Positions 46,671 through 55,151 of a stretch of DNA of 64,000 bases are shown piece by piece. The stretch comes from CAWBOY01 sp963790585. GTDB taxonomy: Bacteria; Planctomycetota; Planctomycetia; Gemmatales; Gemmataceae. The notes beneath the pieces were generated by a model, which did no database searches, was not told where the DNA came from, and was given only the letters and a program-made list of their open reading frames with translations. Each line of letters opens with the position of its first letter. Within the stretch, counting starts at the first letter, position 1. Both the position numbers and the translations under genes were made by a program. The DNA lies in the NCBI GenBank assembly GCA_963790585.1, contig CAWBOY010000004.1, positions 992,001 to 1,056,000 of the forward strand, in the 5' to 3' direction.

Positions 46671-48857
46671 ATGGCCACCGGACAACTGAGCGGGGTTATC
46701 CAGCACCTTCGTAGGACGATGCTTCTGCGAGATGGGGCCGGGCTGACCGATGAGCAACTGCTGGACGGCTACGTCTGCCGTCGTGACAACGCGGCTCTTG
46801 CGGCCCTTGTCCAGCGGCATGGACCGATAGTGTGGGGCGTCTGTCGCCGTGTGCTCAGCAACTACAACGACGCCGAAGATGCGTTTCAAGCCACCTTTCT
46901 CGTCCTTGTCCGCAGGGCGGCGTCGATTGCCTCACCGGAGTTGCTCGCCAACTGGCTCTACGGGGTGGCACACCAAACAGCGTTGAAGGCCAGGGCGACC
47001 GCCGCCAAGAGGAAGGGGCGAGAGAGGCAGGTGACGGAAATGCCGGAACCAGCCGTGGTTAAACAAGAACTCTCGAACGACCTGGAATTGCTGCTCGACC
47101 AAGAGTTGAGCCGCCTGCCCGACAAGTATCGTGGCGTCATCGTCCTGTGCGATCTGGAAGGTAAGACACGTAAGGAAGTTGCCGGGCAACTCGGCTGTGC
47201 CGAAGGCACGGTAGCGAGCCGATTGGCAAGGGCAAGGATCATGCTGGCGAAGCGGCTCACGAAACGGGGTGTCACCTTGTCGGGCGGGGCGTTGGCGGCG
47301 GCGCTGGCACAACAGGTGGTGTCGGCGGGAGTGCCGACCTCGGTGGTGGATTCCACGATCAAAGCTGCAAGCCTGCTTGCGGCGGGAAAGGCGGCGGCTA
47401 CGGGAGCGATCTCAGTCAAGGTCACCGCTCTGACGGAAGGAGTGATGAAGGCCATGTTGTTCAGCAAACTCAAGACCCCTATCGCGATCGTGCTGATTCT
47501 CGGCTTCGTTGCGACCGGGGCGACCATCCTTACCTGCCGCAGCGCGGCGGGGCAGGATGACAAGAAGCCTGCTGCGGAGAAACCTGTGGAACCTGCTGCG
47601 AAATCGGAGAAGGAGAAAGAAGTCCCACCCGCGAGCGGCGTCAACCTGATCATGAACAAGAGTGTTCAGAAGGAGCTGAACCTGACCGCCGACCAAATCA
47701 AGGACCTTCGGGCCGGGATGCACGAGGTGCATGAAAAATACCTCAAGCAACTTGAAAAAATTCCGCTCGTCCGTCCCGGCGACCCAAGTCAAGCAGGGTC
47801 AGCAGTGGAGATGCACGACCCGAAAATGGTTGCGGAGCTGCGCAACCAAACGGACGCGGAAAACAAGAAGCTTCTAGCCGAAGTTCTCAAGCCGAAGCAG
47901 ATCAGCCGTCTCAAGCAGATCGATCTTCAACTTGAGGATATCCGTGCCTTGCTGCAGAACAAAGAAGTGGCCCTGGCACTGAAACCCACGGATGATCAGA
48001 AACGTAAGGTGAAGAAGCTCTTCGAGGAAATAAACGCACACGCCCTAACTGTGGCACCGCTCGCGGGCCCCGACGAAGAAAAGACGGTGAAGGAAACGCG
48101 GTTGAAGGCGCACCACGAAGCGTGGAATAAGGCGTTCAAAGAGGCATCGGAGAAGATCCCGTCCGTGCTGACGCCCGAGCAGCTTAGGAGGTGGGTGGGA
48201 ATGACCGGCGCGCCGTTCCAACTTGAGCCCGAGGACGAGCCGGGGCTTCCTCCAGGCGCGGCGGGCCCCTTCGCTGACCCCGGCCTTGACCTGGTTATTG
48301 CCGCCGGCCTGGTCGCGGACAAGAGCCTCCAAGAGGAGCTGAAGCTCACCGCCGACCAGGTGAAGGACATCGCGGCCGCCGTGCGCAAGATCCGGGAGAA
48401 GTTCCAGCCCAAGATCAACACGCTCGACCCGAAAGAGCGGTCCGATCTTCTCGCGAAGTTTGACGACGAGACCCGCAAAGCCGCAGCCAAGGTGCTCAAG
48501 CCGGAGCAGGCCAAGCGTCTCAAGCAGATCGAACAGCAGGCGGTGGCCGGCGGCGTTTACGCCTTCCTCAACGAGGAGGTCGCGAAAGAACTGAAGCTGA
48601 CCGACGACCAGAAGGGCAAGATCAAGGGCATACTCACCGAGCTCCAGAAGGGAATCCCGGAACTGGCCAAGGAAAACTTGGGCGAGAAGATTGAGCTCGG
48701 TGGCCTCGCTAATCTGAGGAAGATGGTCGCCCACCAGAAGGCGGCGGAGAAGCGGACGAAGGCCGCGATGGCGGACATTAACGAGGTGCTCACCGCCAAC
48801 CAGCGCAAGGCGTGGAAGGAACTGATCGGCGAGCCGTTCGAACCGACGAGCAGGTGA
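46671..48857 (+). CDS. ECF sigma factor with membrane anchor and repeat-bearing extension
   Basis: A 728-residue protein. Residues about 25-190 are an ECF sigma factor: region 2 has LVQRHGPIVWGVCRRVL, DAEDAFQATFLVLVRRA; region 4 has LPDKYRGVIVLCDLEGKTRKEVA and CAEGTVASRLARAR. A hydrophobic helix follows (about 265-285, TPIAIVLILGFVATGATIL), then a charged linker. Three related units of about 110-130 residues come next, each with an xxLxLTADQxKDL-type motif (ELNLTADQIKDL, ELKLTADQVKDI, ELKLTDDQKGKI). Such extended, anchored ECFs are typical of planctomycetes. The tail probably acts as a built-in regulator or sensor across the membrane. The ribosome site is AAAGGA. Confidence 0.93.
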   Translation: MATGQLSGVIQHLRRTMLLRDGAGLTDEQLLDGYVCRRDNAALAALVQRHGPIVWGVCRRVLSNYNDAEDAFQATFLVLVRRAASIASPELLANWLYGVAHQTALKARATAAKRKGRERQVTEMPEPAVVKQELSNDLELLLDQELSRLPDKYRGVIVLCDLEGKTRKEVAGQLGCAEGTVASRLARARIMLAKRLTKRGVTLSGGALAAALAQQVVSAGVPTSVVDSTIKAASLLAAGKAAATGAISVKVTALTEGVMKAMLFSKLKTPIAIVLILGFVATGATILTCRSAAGQDDKKPAAEKPVEPAAKSEKEKEVPPASGVNLIMNKSVQKELNLTADQIKDLRAGMHEVHEKYLKQLEKIPLVRPGDPSQAGSAVEMHDPKMVAELRNQTDAENKKLLAEVLKPKQISRLKQIDLQLEDIRALLQNKEVALALKPTDDQKRKVKKLFEEINAHALTVAPLAGPDEEKTVKETRLKAHHEAWNKAFKEASEKIPSVLTPEQLRRWVGMTGAPFQLEPEDEPGLPPGAAGPFADPGLDLVIAAGLVADKSLQEELKLTADQVKDIAAAVRKIREKFQPKINTLDPKERSDLLAKFDDETRKAAAKVLKPEQAKRLKQIEQQAVAGGVYAFLNEEVAKELKLTDDQKGKIKGILTELQKGIPELAKENLGEKIELGGLANLRKMVAHQKAAEKRTKAAMADINEVLTANQRKAWKELIGEPFEPTSR

Positions 48858-49401
48858 AGAGCGTCCACGAGGGCCTGCAGAAGCCCATCCGGTGCAGGCT
48901 CGCTACCGGCAAGCTGGAACTCGAAATCAAGTCCGAGCCGCCCGCCGCACCCAATATGAAATGACGAGTGCATCGGAGAAAGGGCCAGTGAGAATCGCTG
49001 ACTGAACCAACGCCGCTGTACCCGCTCGGGGCCGCGTGAAGGGGTTTCTGGGCGCTCACCCATGCGGCCCGGCAGATGAGGTTGTGTGTTACGATCCGAC
49101 ACCTCTGGGTCATCGAAGAACGTTCGCCGCAATCCACCCTTCCCAACCCCGGACCGCATCGATACAAAGTTCAACAGCCGTCTAGTCGCCCCGATTATTT
49201 TCCGAACGGAGCCCTTCGGCGAGTGCGTCGGAGGGCTTTTTCGTCTTGCGAACCGGAGTTACAGCTCGACGAGTTCGTTCAACTCGCAGGTTGCGATTGA
49301 AGATTGGATATGCTAAATCGACGGAAATCCTTTCTTTGCAGGAGAATGCATTGTTCAAATCCCGCCGCCAGTCAGGACAGCGGCAAACCGATCCTTCTAA
49401 T
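48858..49401. other. intergenic region after sigma factor gene
   Basis: A short in-frame stretch right after the sigma gene (about 48855-48967; KSVHEGLQKP and LELEIKSEPPAAPN) could be the end of a lost extension, but is too short to call. Repeat C with its terminator-like hairpin lies at 49165-49240. The rest shows no gene. Confidence 0.4.
49165..49240 (+). repeat. tRNA-end-like dispersed repeat, copy C, with terminator
   Basis: GTTCAACAGCCGTCTAGTCG followed by CCCCGATTA closely resembles a tRNA 3' end. The GC hairpin AGCCCTTCGGCGAG...GGAGGGCT with TTTTT (about 49209-49241) looks like an intrinsic terminator. It shares both parts with copy A. Confidence 0.6.
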
Positions 49402-50139
49402 CTAATCGCTAGATGATTCACACATCGGACGTTCCGGCTTCGTGGCTAATACGAGACAGGTTAGGCGCAAGAGCCGCCATCCCAGCCGACGACGAGCAAC
49501 ATCCTTCATCCCGAGCTTGGCAAGCTGTGCCTGGTATTGTCGCGTGGCCCGAAGGTCGGCGATCATCAGCCGGCCCCCCGGACGCAGCACCCGCACCGCT
49601 TCGCTAAGGGCTTTCTCTCGGTCAGAACGATCCCGGATGTTGTGGATCGCCCAATTGGATACCACCACATCAAAACTGTCGTCTTCGAGGGGTAGCGCCG
49701 TCATGTCGGCCGTGTGCAATTCGACACGATCGGCTACCCCCTCTGCGATGGCGTTGCGCCGGGTTGCCTCGGCGGAATTGCCCGATTGATCGACGCTTCG
49801 CCACAGGTCCACACCCACTGCTCGGCCCGTGGTCAAATGTTGAGCGGCCTTGAGCAGTACCGCACCCCGCCCACATCCCAGGTCCAGGACTCGCTCATCC
49901 CCCCGAAGGTTCAAATGGTCCAGCAATTCGGCCCAAACTACGAACTTGCCTTGCAGTGTGGCGTAAAGGTAGAACCCGAGAATTGCCAGGATGAAAAAGG
50001 CGGCCAGCAGTGGCCGCACGCTGTCAGAGATGACGGCGAGAGCGACCTCCAAAGCGGCCGCGAAGGCTATGAATGCCGGCGCAAGGGGGGCGTCAATCCC
50101 ATACGAACCACGCTGTCGAGGTGTCTCACGCTCGGTCAT
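49402..50139 (-). CDS. membrane-anchored SAM-dependent methyltransferase
   Basis: A 245-residue protein. Two hydrophobic segments at the N-terminus (APAFIAFAAALEVALAVI; LLAAFFILAILGFYLYATL) precede a class I methyltransferase. The latter has motif I VLDLGCGRGAVLLKAA, an acidic residue in VGVDLW, motif IV region DSFDVVVSNWAIHNI and RVLRPGGRLMIADL. The substrate is unknown; small-molecule or lipid targets are usual for this group. It stands alone on the minus strand between repeats C and B, as if it were one module of the accessory region. Confidence 0.88.
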   Translation of the reverse strand: MTERETPRQRGSYGIDAPLAPAFIAFAAALEVALAVISDSVRPLLAAFFILAILGFYLYATLQGKFVVWAELLDHLNLRGDERVLDLGCGRGAVLLKAAQHLTTGRAVGVDLWRSVDQSGNSAEATRRNAIAEGVADRVELHTADMTALPLEDDSFDVVVSNWAIHNIRDRSDREKALSEAVRVLRPGGRLMIADLRATRQYQAQLAKLGMKDVARRRLGWRLLRLTCLVLATKPERPMCESSSD

Positions 50140-50230
50140 TCGGATGGCTTTCTCGTCAAGGGTTATCGATCACAACTATGAACATACCAGAGCTGACGCG
50201 AAGTCCAAATATCGGTCTATCGCGAGGCAG

Positions 50231-50318
50231 TCCGAAGTATGTCAATGATGTATGACTGCAATGCGAATGCCCTGATACCACTTAGAAAAGTTCAATAGCC
50301 GTCCCGTTGCCCCGATTG
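50231..50318 (+). repeat. tRNA-end-like dispersed repeat, copy B
   Basis: GTCAATGATGTATGACTGCAATGCGAATG and the following GTTCAATAGCCGTCCCGTTG-CCCCGATTG match copy A with scattered differences. The hairpin part of copies A and C is missing here. Confidence 0.6.
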
Positions 50319-50328
50319 AAATGGAACG

Positions 50329-50625
50329 TCAAATCCCACCAATGGTTGCGAAACCAACTGCTGGTGGGATTTGGAATTTCTGCCAGAGAACAGTTTTCCC
50401 GATACCGATCTTTATCGTCACGCCAGTTCCAGCGTATCGTTCGGCTTGCCCTCTGCGATAGCGATGATACGCCTGCTCTTGAACCTCAGTGGGGTCGGCC
50501 ACAGACTTAGGCTGAGTTATTGGCACCTGTGCGGCTGGGGCCGGTGAATATGGAGGCTTGCTCATAACCGTATTTGTTTCCGATTCTCCTTCGAACCGCC
50601 AGACTAAAATTGCCATAAAGGCCAC
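50329..50625 (-). CDS. possible small membrane protein, doubtful
   Basis: A 98-residue minus-strand frame starting at GTG with a short hydrophobic start (AFMAILVWRF), a proline-rich middle (KPPYSPAPAAQVPITQPK) and a basic part (AYHRYRRGQAERYAG). Its composition is protein-like, but no family is recognised, there is no ribosome site and its end runs through the inverted repeat at 50332. It may be a chance frame. Confidence 0.3.
   Translation of the reverse strand: MAFMAILVWRFEGESETNTVMSKPPYSPAPAAQVPITQPKSVADPTEVQEQAYHRYRRGQAERYAGTGVTIKIGIGKTVLWQKFQIPPAVGFATIGGI
50332..50373. repeat. inverted repeat
   Basis: AAATCCCACCA and TGGTGGGATTT form an 11-bp perfect stem around a 20-base loop, just after repeat B. 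It may act as a transcription terminator or mark an element end. Confidence 0.5.
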
Positions 50626-50680
50626 CGCGATTGCCGTTGCCGGTGAAAGCAGCCGATCGCCCTCTGGAGAAGATCTTGTG

Positions 50681-52015
50681 ATGAATTGTGCTTACTGCGA
50701 CAAGCCATGCCAGCAGACGCGGGAACACGTTGTCCCCGACTGGTACAACGCCACTCCCGGCGAGGCCGAGACGTTCAGCGCTCGTGCCCCTCTCACTCAC
50801 CTTAAGGGCGACTTGGTCGTCAGGGATGTGTGCAGCAAGTGTAACAGCGGCGTTCTTTCCAGCTTGGACGGCTACGGCAAGGAGTTGTACGACCGCTACT
50901 TTGCCGCTCCGGTATACTCGGGTGAGACGGTCACTTTCGACTACGACGGCGGCCGCCTTCTCCGCTGGCTCCTGAAGTTGTCGTACAACAGCGCCCGCGC
51001 CCAAAACGCCGACACTCGGGTTCTCCATGAGTATCGCAAGGCTATGCTCGGCGAGGACCGCCTGCCAGACCGCATTCGTTGCTGGCTCCATTTCGTAGCC
51101 GCGACGTGCTTCGACCCATCAGCCAATGGCGCGCGCCCTGCGAGACGGGACGAACAGGGCCACCCGAATATCTACGAACCACTTTGGTTCCGCATCTGCC
51201 AGTTTCGCCTGCCGTCATACCCGGCGATTTTCCTGGTTCAACGAACTGTCCTAATCAATTCTTTCGCCTTCACTCTGCTGATCGCGCGGGCGGACTCGGC
51301 GTGGCCGTGCCCCGAGTTCGATCAGTGGATTAAGGTGTTCACCAGCGTCTACCCCGAGGCGAGGTCAATCCTGCCCGGCACTGGGAGCTTGACGACGACG
51401 GCTAAGAGCGAGCATGCCGCCGCGAGCATGGCTTTCTCCCTTGCTAGCTATCCCTCACGGTATCTCGAGGAACCGAATCCTCATGTAGAAGGGGTGCTCA
51501 AGGGCAACTTGGAAGCGTTCTTGTTGCACATCCCCCGCGAGTTGATCGACATCGGGAACACCACCCCTATTGCGGAAATTCTCTCCGACATGGTTTCATC
51601 GCGGGAGAAGGCGTTGGCATTCAGGCAGCGGGTCGCAGTATTGGTAGACGGTTTCGACGACGACCCGAAAGGGCTCTGGCAGTTTCCGACGGTTCGCCAG
51701 TTTTTCCGCCGCCTCTTTGTCGAGTGTCCGTTCATCACGCTTGTGGCGCACCCTGATGGGGGCCTACTCAAGGTTTTTGCCGCCTGCTGGCTGTACGAAG
51801 ACGATCTGACCGAAGAGGTCGAACAGCAACGGATGGCCGAGTTTCTCAACACAGCGTTCGTCGGGCTGAACGGCTTGAACCATACTCTCGCGCTGAGTGA
51901 AGAGCAGATTCGAGAGATTTGCATGGCTGCGTCGAGGGTATTATTCGGCGAAATTCCAGATGAGGCTGCGCCAGATAGACCGGCACAGTCCAATTATCCG
52001 TCTCCGTCCCAATGA
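50681..52015 (+). CDS. HNH-like zinc-motif protein of unknown function
   Basis: A 444-residue protein. The N-terminus has a putative HNH/zinc cluster: CAYCDKPC, then REHVVPDWY, then VCSKCNSGVLSSLDG. This is the pattern of HNH-endonuclease-like proteins annotated without a tested function. The remaining about 370 residues are alpha/beta-rich and not recognised. The start at 50681 is chosen because the motif begins immediately and GGAG lies upstream; the longer frame from 50558 has a junk-like N-terminus. It stands directly upstream of recombinase element copy 2 and could be a DNA-targeting defence protein. Confidence 0.75.
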   Translation: MNCAYCDKPCQQTREHVVPDWYNATPGEAETFSARAPLTHLKGDLVVRDVCSKCNSGVLSSLDGYGKELYDRYFAAPVYSGETVTFDYDGGRLLRWLLKLSYNSARAQNADTRVLHEYRKAMLGEDRLPDRIRCWLHFVAATCFDPSANGARPARRDEQGHPNIYEPLWFRICQFRLPSYPAIFLVQRTVLINSFAFTLLIARADSAWPCPEFDQWIKVFTSVYPEARSILPGTGSLTTTAKSEHAAASMAFSLASYPSRYLEEPNPHVEGVLKGNLEAFLLHIPRELIDIGNTTPIAEILSDMVSSREKALAFRQRVAVLVDGFDDDPKGLWQFPTVRQFFRRLFVECPFITLVAHPDGGLLKVFAACWLYEDDLTEEVEQQRMAEFLNTAFVGLNGLNHTLALSEEQIREICMAASRVLFGEIPDEAAPDRPAQSNYPSPSQ

Positions 52016-52157
52016 CCAACGGGTCCTCAAAGGAGTGACGCATCTGCGACCGTCACGCCCTCTCGAATTTCTCTCCGAATTGCCTTGAGGTTCCCTGCGA
52101 TTCGAGGCTCAGTGTGTCACGGGTTAACGAGCCCGAGACCGAACCAAGGAGACCTCG

Positions 52158-52646
52158 ATGAGCGAAACGATTAACCTACAACTCAAGAAGTTGCAGCGAC
52201 TATCGCCGAAGGAACTACGGCAACGGTACGCCGAACTCTTCGGCGACGAGCCGAGAACGTGGAACCGTACCTGGCTATTTCGGCGCCTCGCCTGGCGGCT
52301 GCAATCGCTGGCGGAAGGCGGCCTGTCCGAACGCGCCAAGCAGCGAGCCGCTGAGCTGGCCAACGATGCAGACCTGCGTCTGACGCCGCCGGTGGCACGG
52401 GTGCCCGAGGTGGCGACTGTCTCGGTGGAGCGCCTCGTCGACCAAGACGATCGCCTTCCGCCGCCGGGCACGATCCTGACGCGCTCCTACAAGGGCACGA
52501 CCATCCAGGTGCAGGTCCTCGAAAAAGGCTTCGCCTACGACGGTGCGCGGTACAAGTCCCTCAGCGCCGTCGCCAAGGCGGTAACCGGCAGCCACTGCAA
52601 TGGCTTTCTCTTCTTTCGCATCAACGCCAAGAAAGGTAAAGCATGA
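52158..52646 (+). CDS. DUF2924 family protein, copy 2
   Basis: A 162-residue homologue of the protein at 769-1257, with about 18 amino-acid differences and the same landmarks (EPRTWNRTWLFRRLAWRLQ, GSHCNGFLFF). An AAGGAGA site precedes the ATG. Its stop overlaps the recombinase start in ATGA at 52643. The role is presumed accessory to the recombinase. Confidence 0.88.
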   Translation: MSETINLQLKKLQRLSPKELRQRYAELFGDEPRTWNRTWLFRRLAWRLQSLAEGGLSERAKQRAAELANDADLRLTPPVARVPEVATVSVERLVDQDDRLPPPGTILTRSYKGTTIQVQVLEKGFAYDGARYKSLSAVAKAVTGSHCNGFLFFRINAKKGKA

Positions 52647-53806
52647 TCCATAAGACCAGCGCTGCATCGCGGCCGATCGTTCGCTGTGCGATCTACACCC
52701 GCAAGTCCACCGAGGCGGGCCTAGAGCAAGAGTTCAATTCGCTCGACGCCCAGCGGGAGTCCGCCGAGGCGTTCATCAAGAGTCAGACGCACGAAGGCTG
52801 GACCTGCCTTCCCAAGGCCTACGACGATGGCGGTTTCACCGGTGGCAACCTGGACCGCCCTGCCCTACAGCGACTGATCGCTGACATCGAAGCCGGTCTC
52901 GTGGACTGCGTCGTGGTCTACAAGGTGGACCGCCTGAGTCGATCGCTCCTCGACTTCGCCCGCCTCATGGAGCGGTTCGACAAGCACAAGGTCGCCTTCG
53001 TCTCGGTCACGCAACAGTTCAACACCGCCTCTTCAATGGGGCGGCTGATCCTGAATGTGCTACTCAGTTTCGCCCAATTCGAACGGGAGATCATCAGCGA
53101 GCGGACACGCGACAAGGTCGCTGCGACGCGTCGCAAAGGCAAATGGTCCGGCGGAGCTCCCATTTTGGGTTATGACATCGACGCACATGGCACGCGGCTC
53201 ATCGTCAACGAGGATGAAGCCGTCCAGGTTCGGGCCATCTTCCAGCTCTACCTCGATTGCGGTAGCCTGCTCCCAGTTATCCGAGAATTGGAACGCCGTG
53301 ATTGGACGAACAAGCGTTGGCAGACCCGTGCAGGCCACGGCAGCGGTGGCAGCCCGATCAGCAAGACCGCGTTGCATCGCCTGCTGTCTAACGTCGTCTA
53401 CATCGGCAAGGTGCGTTACAAGAACGAGGTCCACGATGGCGAACACCCTGCTCTCATTGATGCAGAGACATGGCAAAAGGTGCAAGCGCTGCTGCAGCGG
53501 AATGGTCGCAGCGGCGGCGGTCCTGGTCGGAACACGCAAGGCTTCTTGTTGAAGGGAATCTTACATTGTGCCGCCTGCGGTTGCAGCATGACGCCGAGTC
53601 ACACCAGGCGTGGGAATCGGCGCTATCGCTACTACGTTTGCACCAACGCCCAGAAACGGGGCTGGGACCAGTGTCCGTCGAAGTCGATCCCGGCGGGTGA
53701 GATTGAGGCGTATGTCGTGCAACAGATTCAATGCATTGGTCGCGACGATGAGTTGGATGAAGATGGGGTTCGAGGGCGCTGGCACCGCACGAGCAGGCCC
53801 GCATGA
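52643..53806 (+). CDS. large serine recombinase, copy 2, C-terminus frameshifted
   Basis: 387 residues, identical in protein sequence to copy 1 from CAIYTRKSTEAG through the zinc ribbon and IPAGEIE. The resolvase and ribbon domains are therefore complete. After ELDEDGVRG the frame is lost at about 53775 in a GGG run. Adding one G restores ALAPHEQARMIGSLVQAVHYHGG and continues to LTEEIP at the stop overlapping the HTH gene (ATGA at 53925). Catalysis might survive but the last about 55 residues are not made. Confidence 0.85.
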   Translation: MIHKTSAASRPIVRCAIYTRKSTEAGLEQEFNSLDAQRESAEAFIKSQTHEGWTCLPKAYDDGGFTGGNLDRPALQRLIADIEAGLVDCVVVYKVDRLSRSLLDFARLMERFDKHKVAFVSVTQQFNTASSMGRLILNVLLSFAQFEREIISERTRDKVAATRRKGKWSGGAPILGYDIDAHGTRLIVNEDEAVQVRAIFQLYLDCGSLLPVIRELERRDWTNKRWQTRAGHGSGGSPISKTALHRLLSNVVYIGKVRYKNEVHDGEHPALIDAETWQKVQALLQRNGRSGGGPGRNTQGFLLKGILHCAACGCSMTPSHTRRGNRRYRYYVCTNAQKRGWDQCPSKSIPAGEIEAYVVQQIQCIGRDDELDEDGVRGRWHRTSRPA

Positions 53807-53924
53807 TTGGGTCATTGGTGCAGGCCGTCCACTACCACGGAGGTACTGGCAAGCTGTCCATTCAATTCCTACCTACCGCTCCGCAAACCTTAGCCGACCA
53901 ATTCGTCCTTACTGAGGAGATACC

Positions 53925-54322
53925 ATGATCCCCACGTCCCGGACCATCGAACGGCACATTCGCTTCGGCGATCGCGGCTCAGGCGTCGAGGCAGGATCCA
54001 CGCCGGACCGCATCGATGTCCCGAAAGGCCGCATCCCCCACGTCGCCAAGCTCATGGCGTTGGCCATCCGTTTGGACGACCTCGTTCGCTCTGGCACGAT
54101 CACCACCTTCGCCGACCTCGCACGCCTGGGTCAGGTAAGCCGAGCGCGGATCACGCAGATCCTGAATCTGGTTAATCTGCGCCCGACATTCAGGAGGCAA
54201 TCTTGTTCTTGCCAAGGACAGAGCGCGGGCGTGCGGGGGTTATCTTGCGCGATCTGCAGCCGGTCGCGGCAGCGGTAGATTGGAACAAGCAGCGGCGGAT
54301 GTGGGCCCGACTGGCCTCCTGA
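53925..54322 (+). pseudogene. ParB-like HTH protein, copy 2, frameshifted
   Basis: The frame starts with IPTSRTIERHIRFGDRGSGV and keeps the helix-turn-helix LARLGQVSRARITQILNLVNL. One base is missing at about 54180, so a wrong tail follows. Restoring it gives APDIQEAILFLPRTERGRAG, then LRDLQPVAAAVDWNKQRRMW, with a stop at 54320-54322. The DNA-binding part would still be made. Confidence 0.75.
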
Positions 54323-54427
54323 GGCGTGTCATTTTCGCATCGAAATGGCACGGTTTCAGACCGGTTTCGACCCGATTTCGGTGGTTTTGTGACACTTGGC
54401 CGCCGAAATGTCACCTCCGGGGCTTTC

Positions 54428-54442
54428 TTTCTCATAATTAGG
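54428..54442 (+). repeat. right-end motif of recombinase element (b)
   Basis: TTTCTCATAATTAGG at the end of copy 2, preceded by TTTTGTGACACTTGG-type sequence. Confidence 0.65.
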
Positions 54443-54733
54443 CCGGTACGTTCTTCGCTCCTACCTTGGGCAGCGCACAGCCTGCTGAGCGTGAGCGCGC
54501 CGAGCCTCCACTCCCATTATTCGCAGGCGTACGACAAGGGCGAATTCGCTGTATTTCATGGGGTTTCGCGAGCCTAGGCGGCTTCTCCAGGAGCAGCCGT
54601 GGTGGGCTAATCGTACTTCAGAAATGGACCAGGATCAGTGCTCTCAACGACCCGAATCCCGGGCCCCGATCCGACCGGGCAAAAGGCGTTTTGTCACAAA
54701 ATGTCACACCCGTGTCACAAATACCGGACTTTC

Positions 54734-54748
54734 TTCTCATAATTAGGG
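54734..54748 (+). repeat. right-end motif of recombinase element (c)
   Basis: TTCTCATAATTAGGG preceded by TTTTGTCACAAAATGTCACA and another GTGTCACAAA, i.e. three closely spaced TGTCAC units. Confidence 0.6.
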
Positions 54749-54836
54749 CCCCGGAAGTGCAAGGTACGTCCCCTCCTCCCCTCCAATCGACCGCGAAGAC
54801 TACCAGTGAACAAAAATCCCAGCGCTTTGCTCAGGC

Positions 54837-54970
54837 ACGATCACCACCTTCGCCGATCTCGCACGGCTGGGTCAGGTGAGCCGAGCTCGGATCACGCAGA
54901 TCCTGAATTTGGTGAACCTGGCGCCCGACATTCAGGAGGCGATTTTGTTCTTGCCACGGACGGAACGGGG
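54837..54970 (+). pseudogene. HTH-gene fossil 1
   Basis: About 130 bp match the HTH gene of the element from TCACCACCTTCGCCGA through the helix-turn-helix and ATTCAGGAGGCGAT to the ACGGAACGGGGG codons. Start and end of the gene are missing. Confidence 0.7.
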
Positions 54971-55151
54971 GCCATCCGTCCCCTTTAGACACACTCCCGC
55001 CCTTCTCCTCGACTAGGCCCCCCATTTGGCATTTTTTCCAGATTTTCCTGACAGATCTGCCCGGGAGCCGCCGTAGTCTTATGCGGAAGGACGACCGCTC
55101 CTTCCTCTCGGCCTCTTCCGCGAACAGCTGCCTTGCAGCAAGGATTCTCCC

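Larger units (their letters stand above)
52077..54442 (+). mobile_element. DUF2924-serine recombinase-HTH element, copy 2
   Basis: Same three-gene order and the same ends as copy 1: left GAATTGCCTTGAGGTTCC at 52077, right TTTCTCATAATTAGG at 54428-54442, length 2.36 kb. Both the recombinase and HTH genes have single-base losses near their 3' ends. The recombinase core is almost identical to copy 1, whereas the flanking genes are about 85-90% identical, pointing to gene conversion or mosaic origin. Confidence 0.75.
54443..55130. other. element-fossil region
   Basis: No intact gene. It holds one further right-end motif (54734-54748) preceded by three TGTCAC-type units, and an HTH-gene fossil at 54837-54970. 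The order right end, spacer, HTH fossil suggests repeated insertion and deletion at one place. Confidence 0.5.

Noticed and set aside
46671..50318. Integron-like cassette array
   Set aside because: The repeats lack clear attC core sites and stem structure and no integron integrase is in view; the tRNA-end explanation fits better, so it is reported as such.
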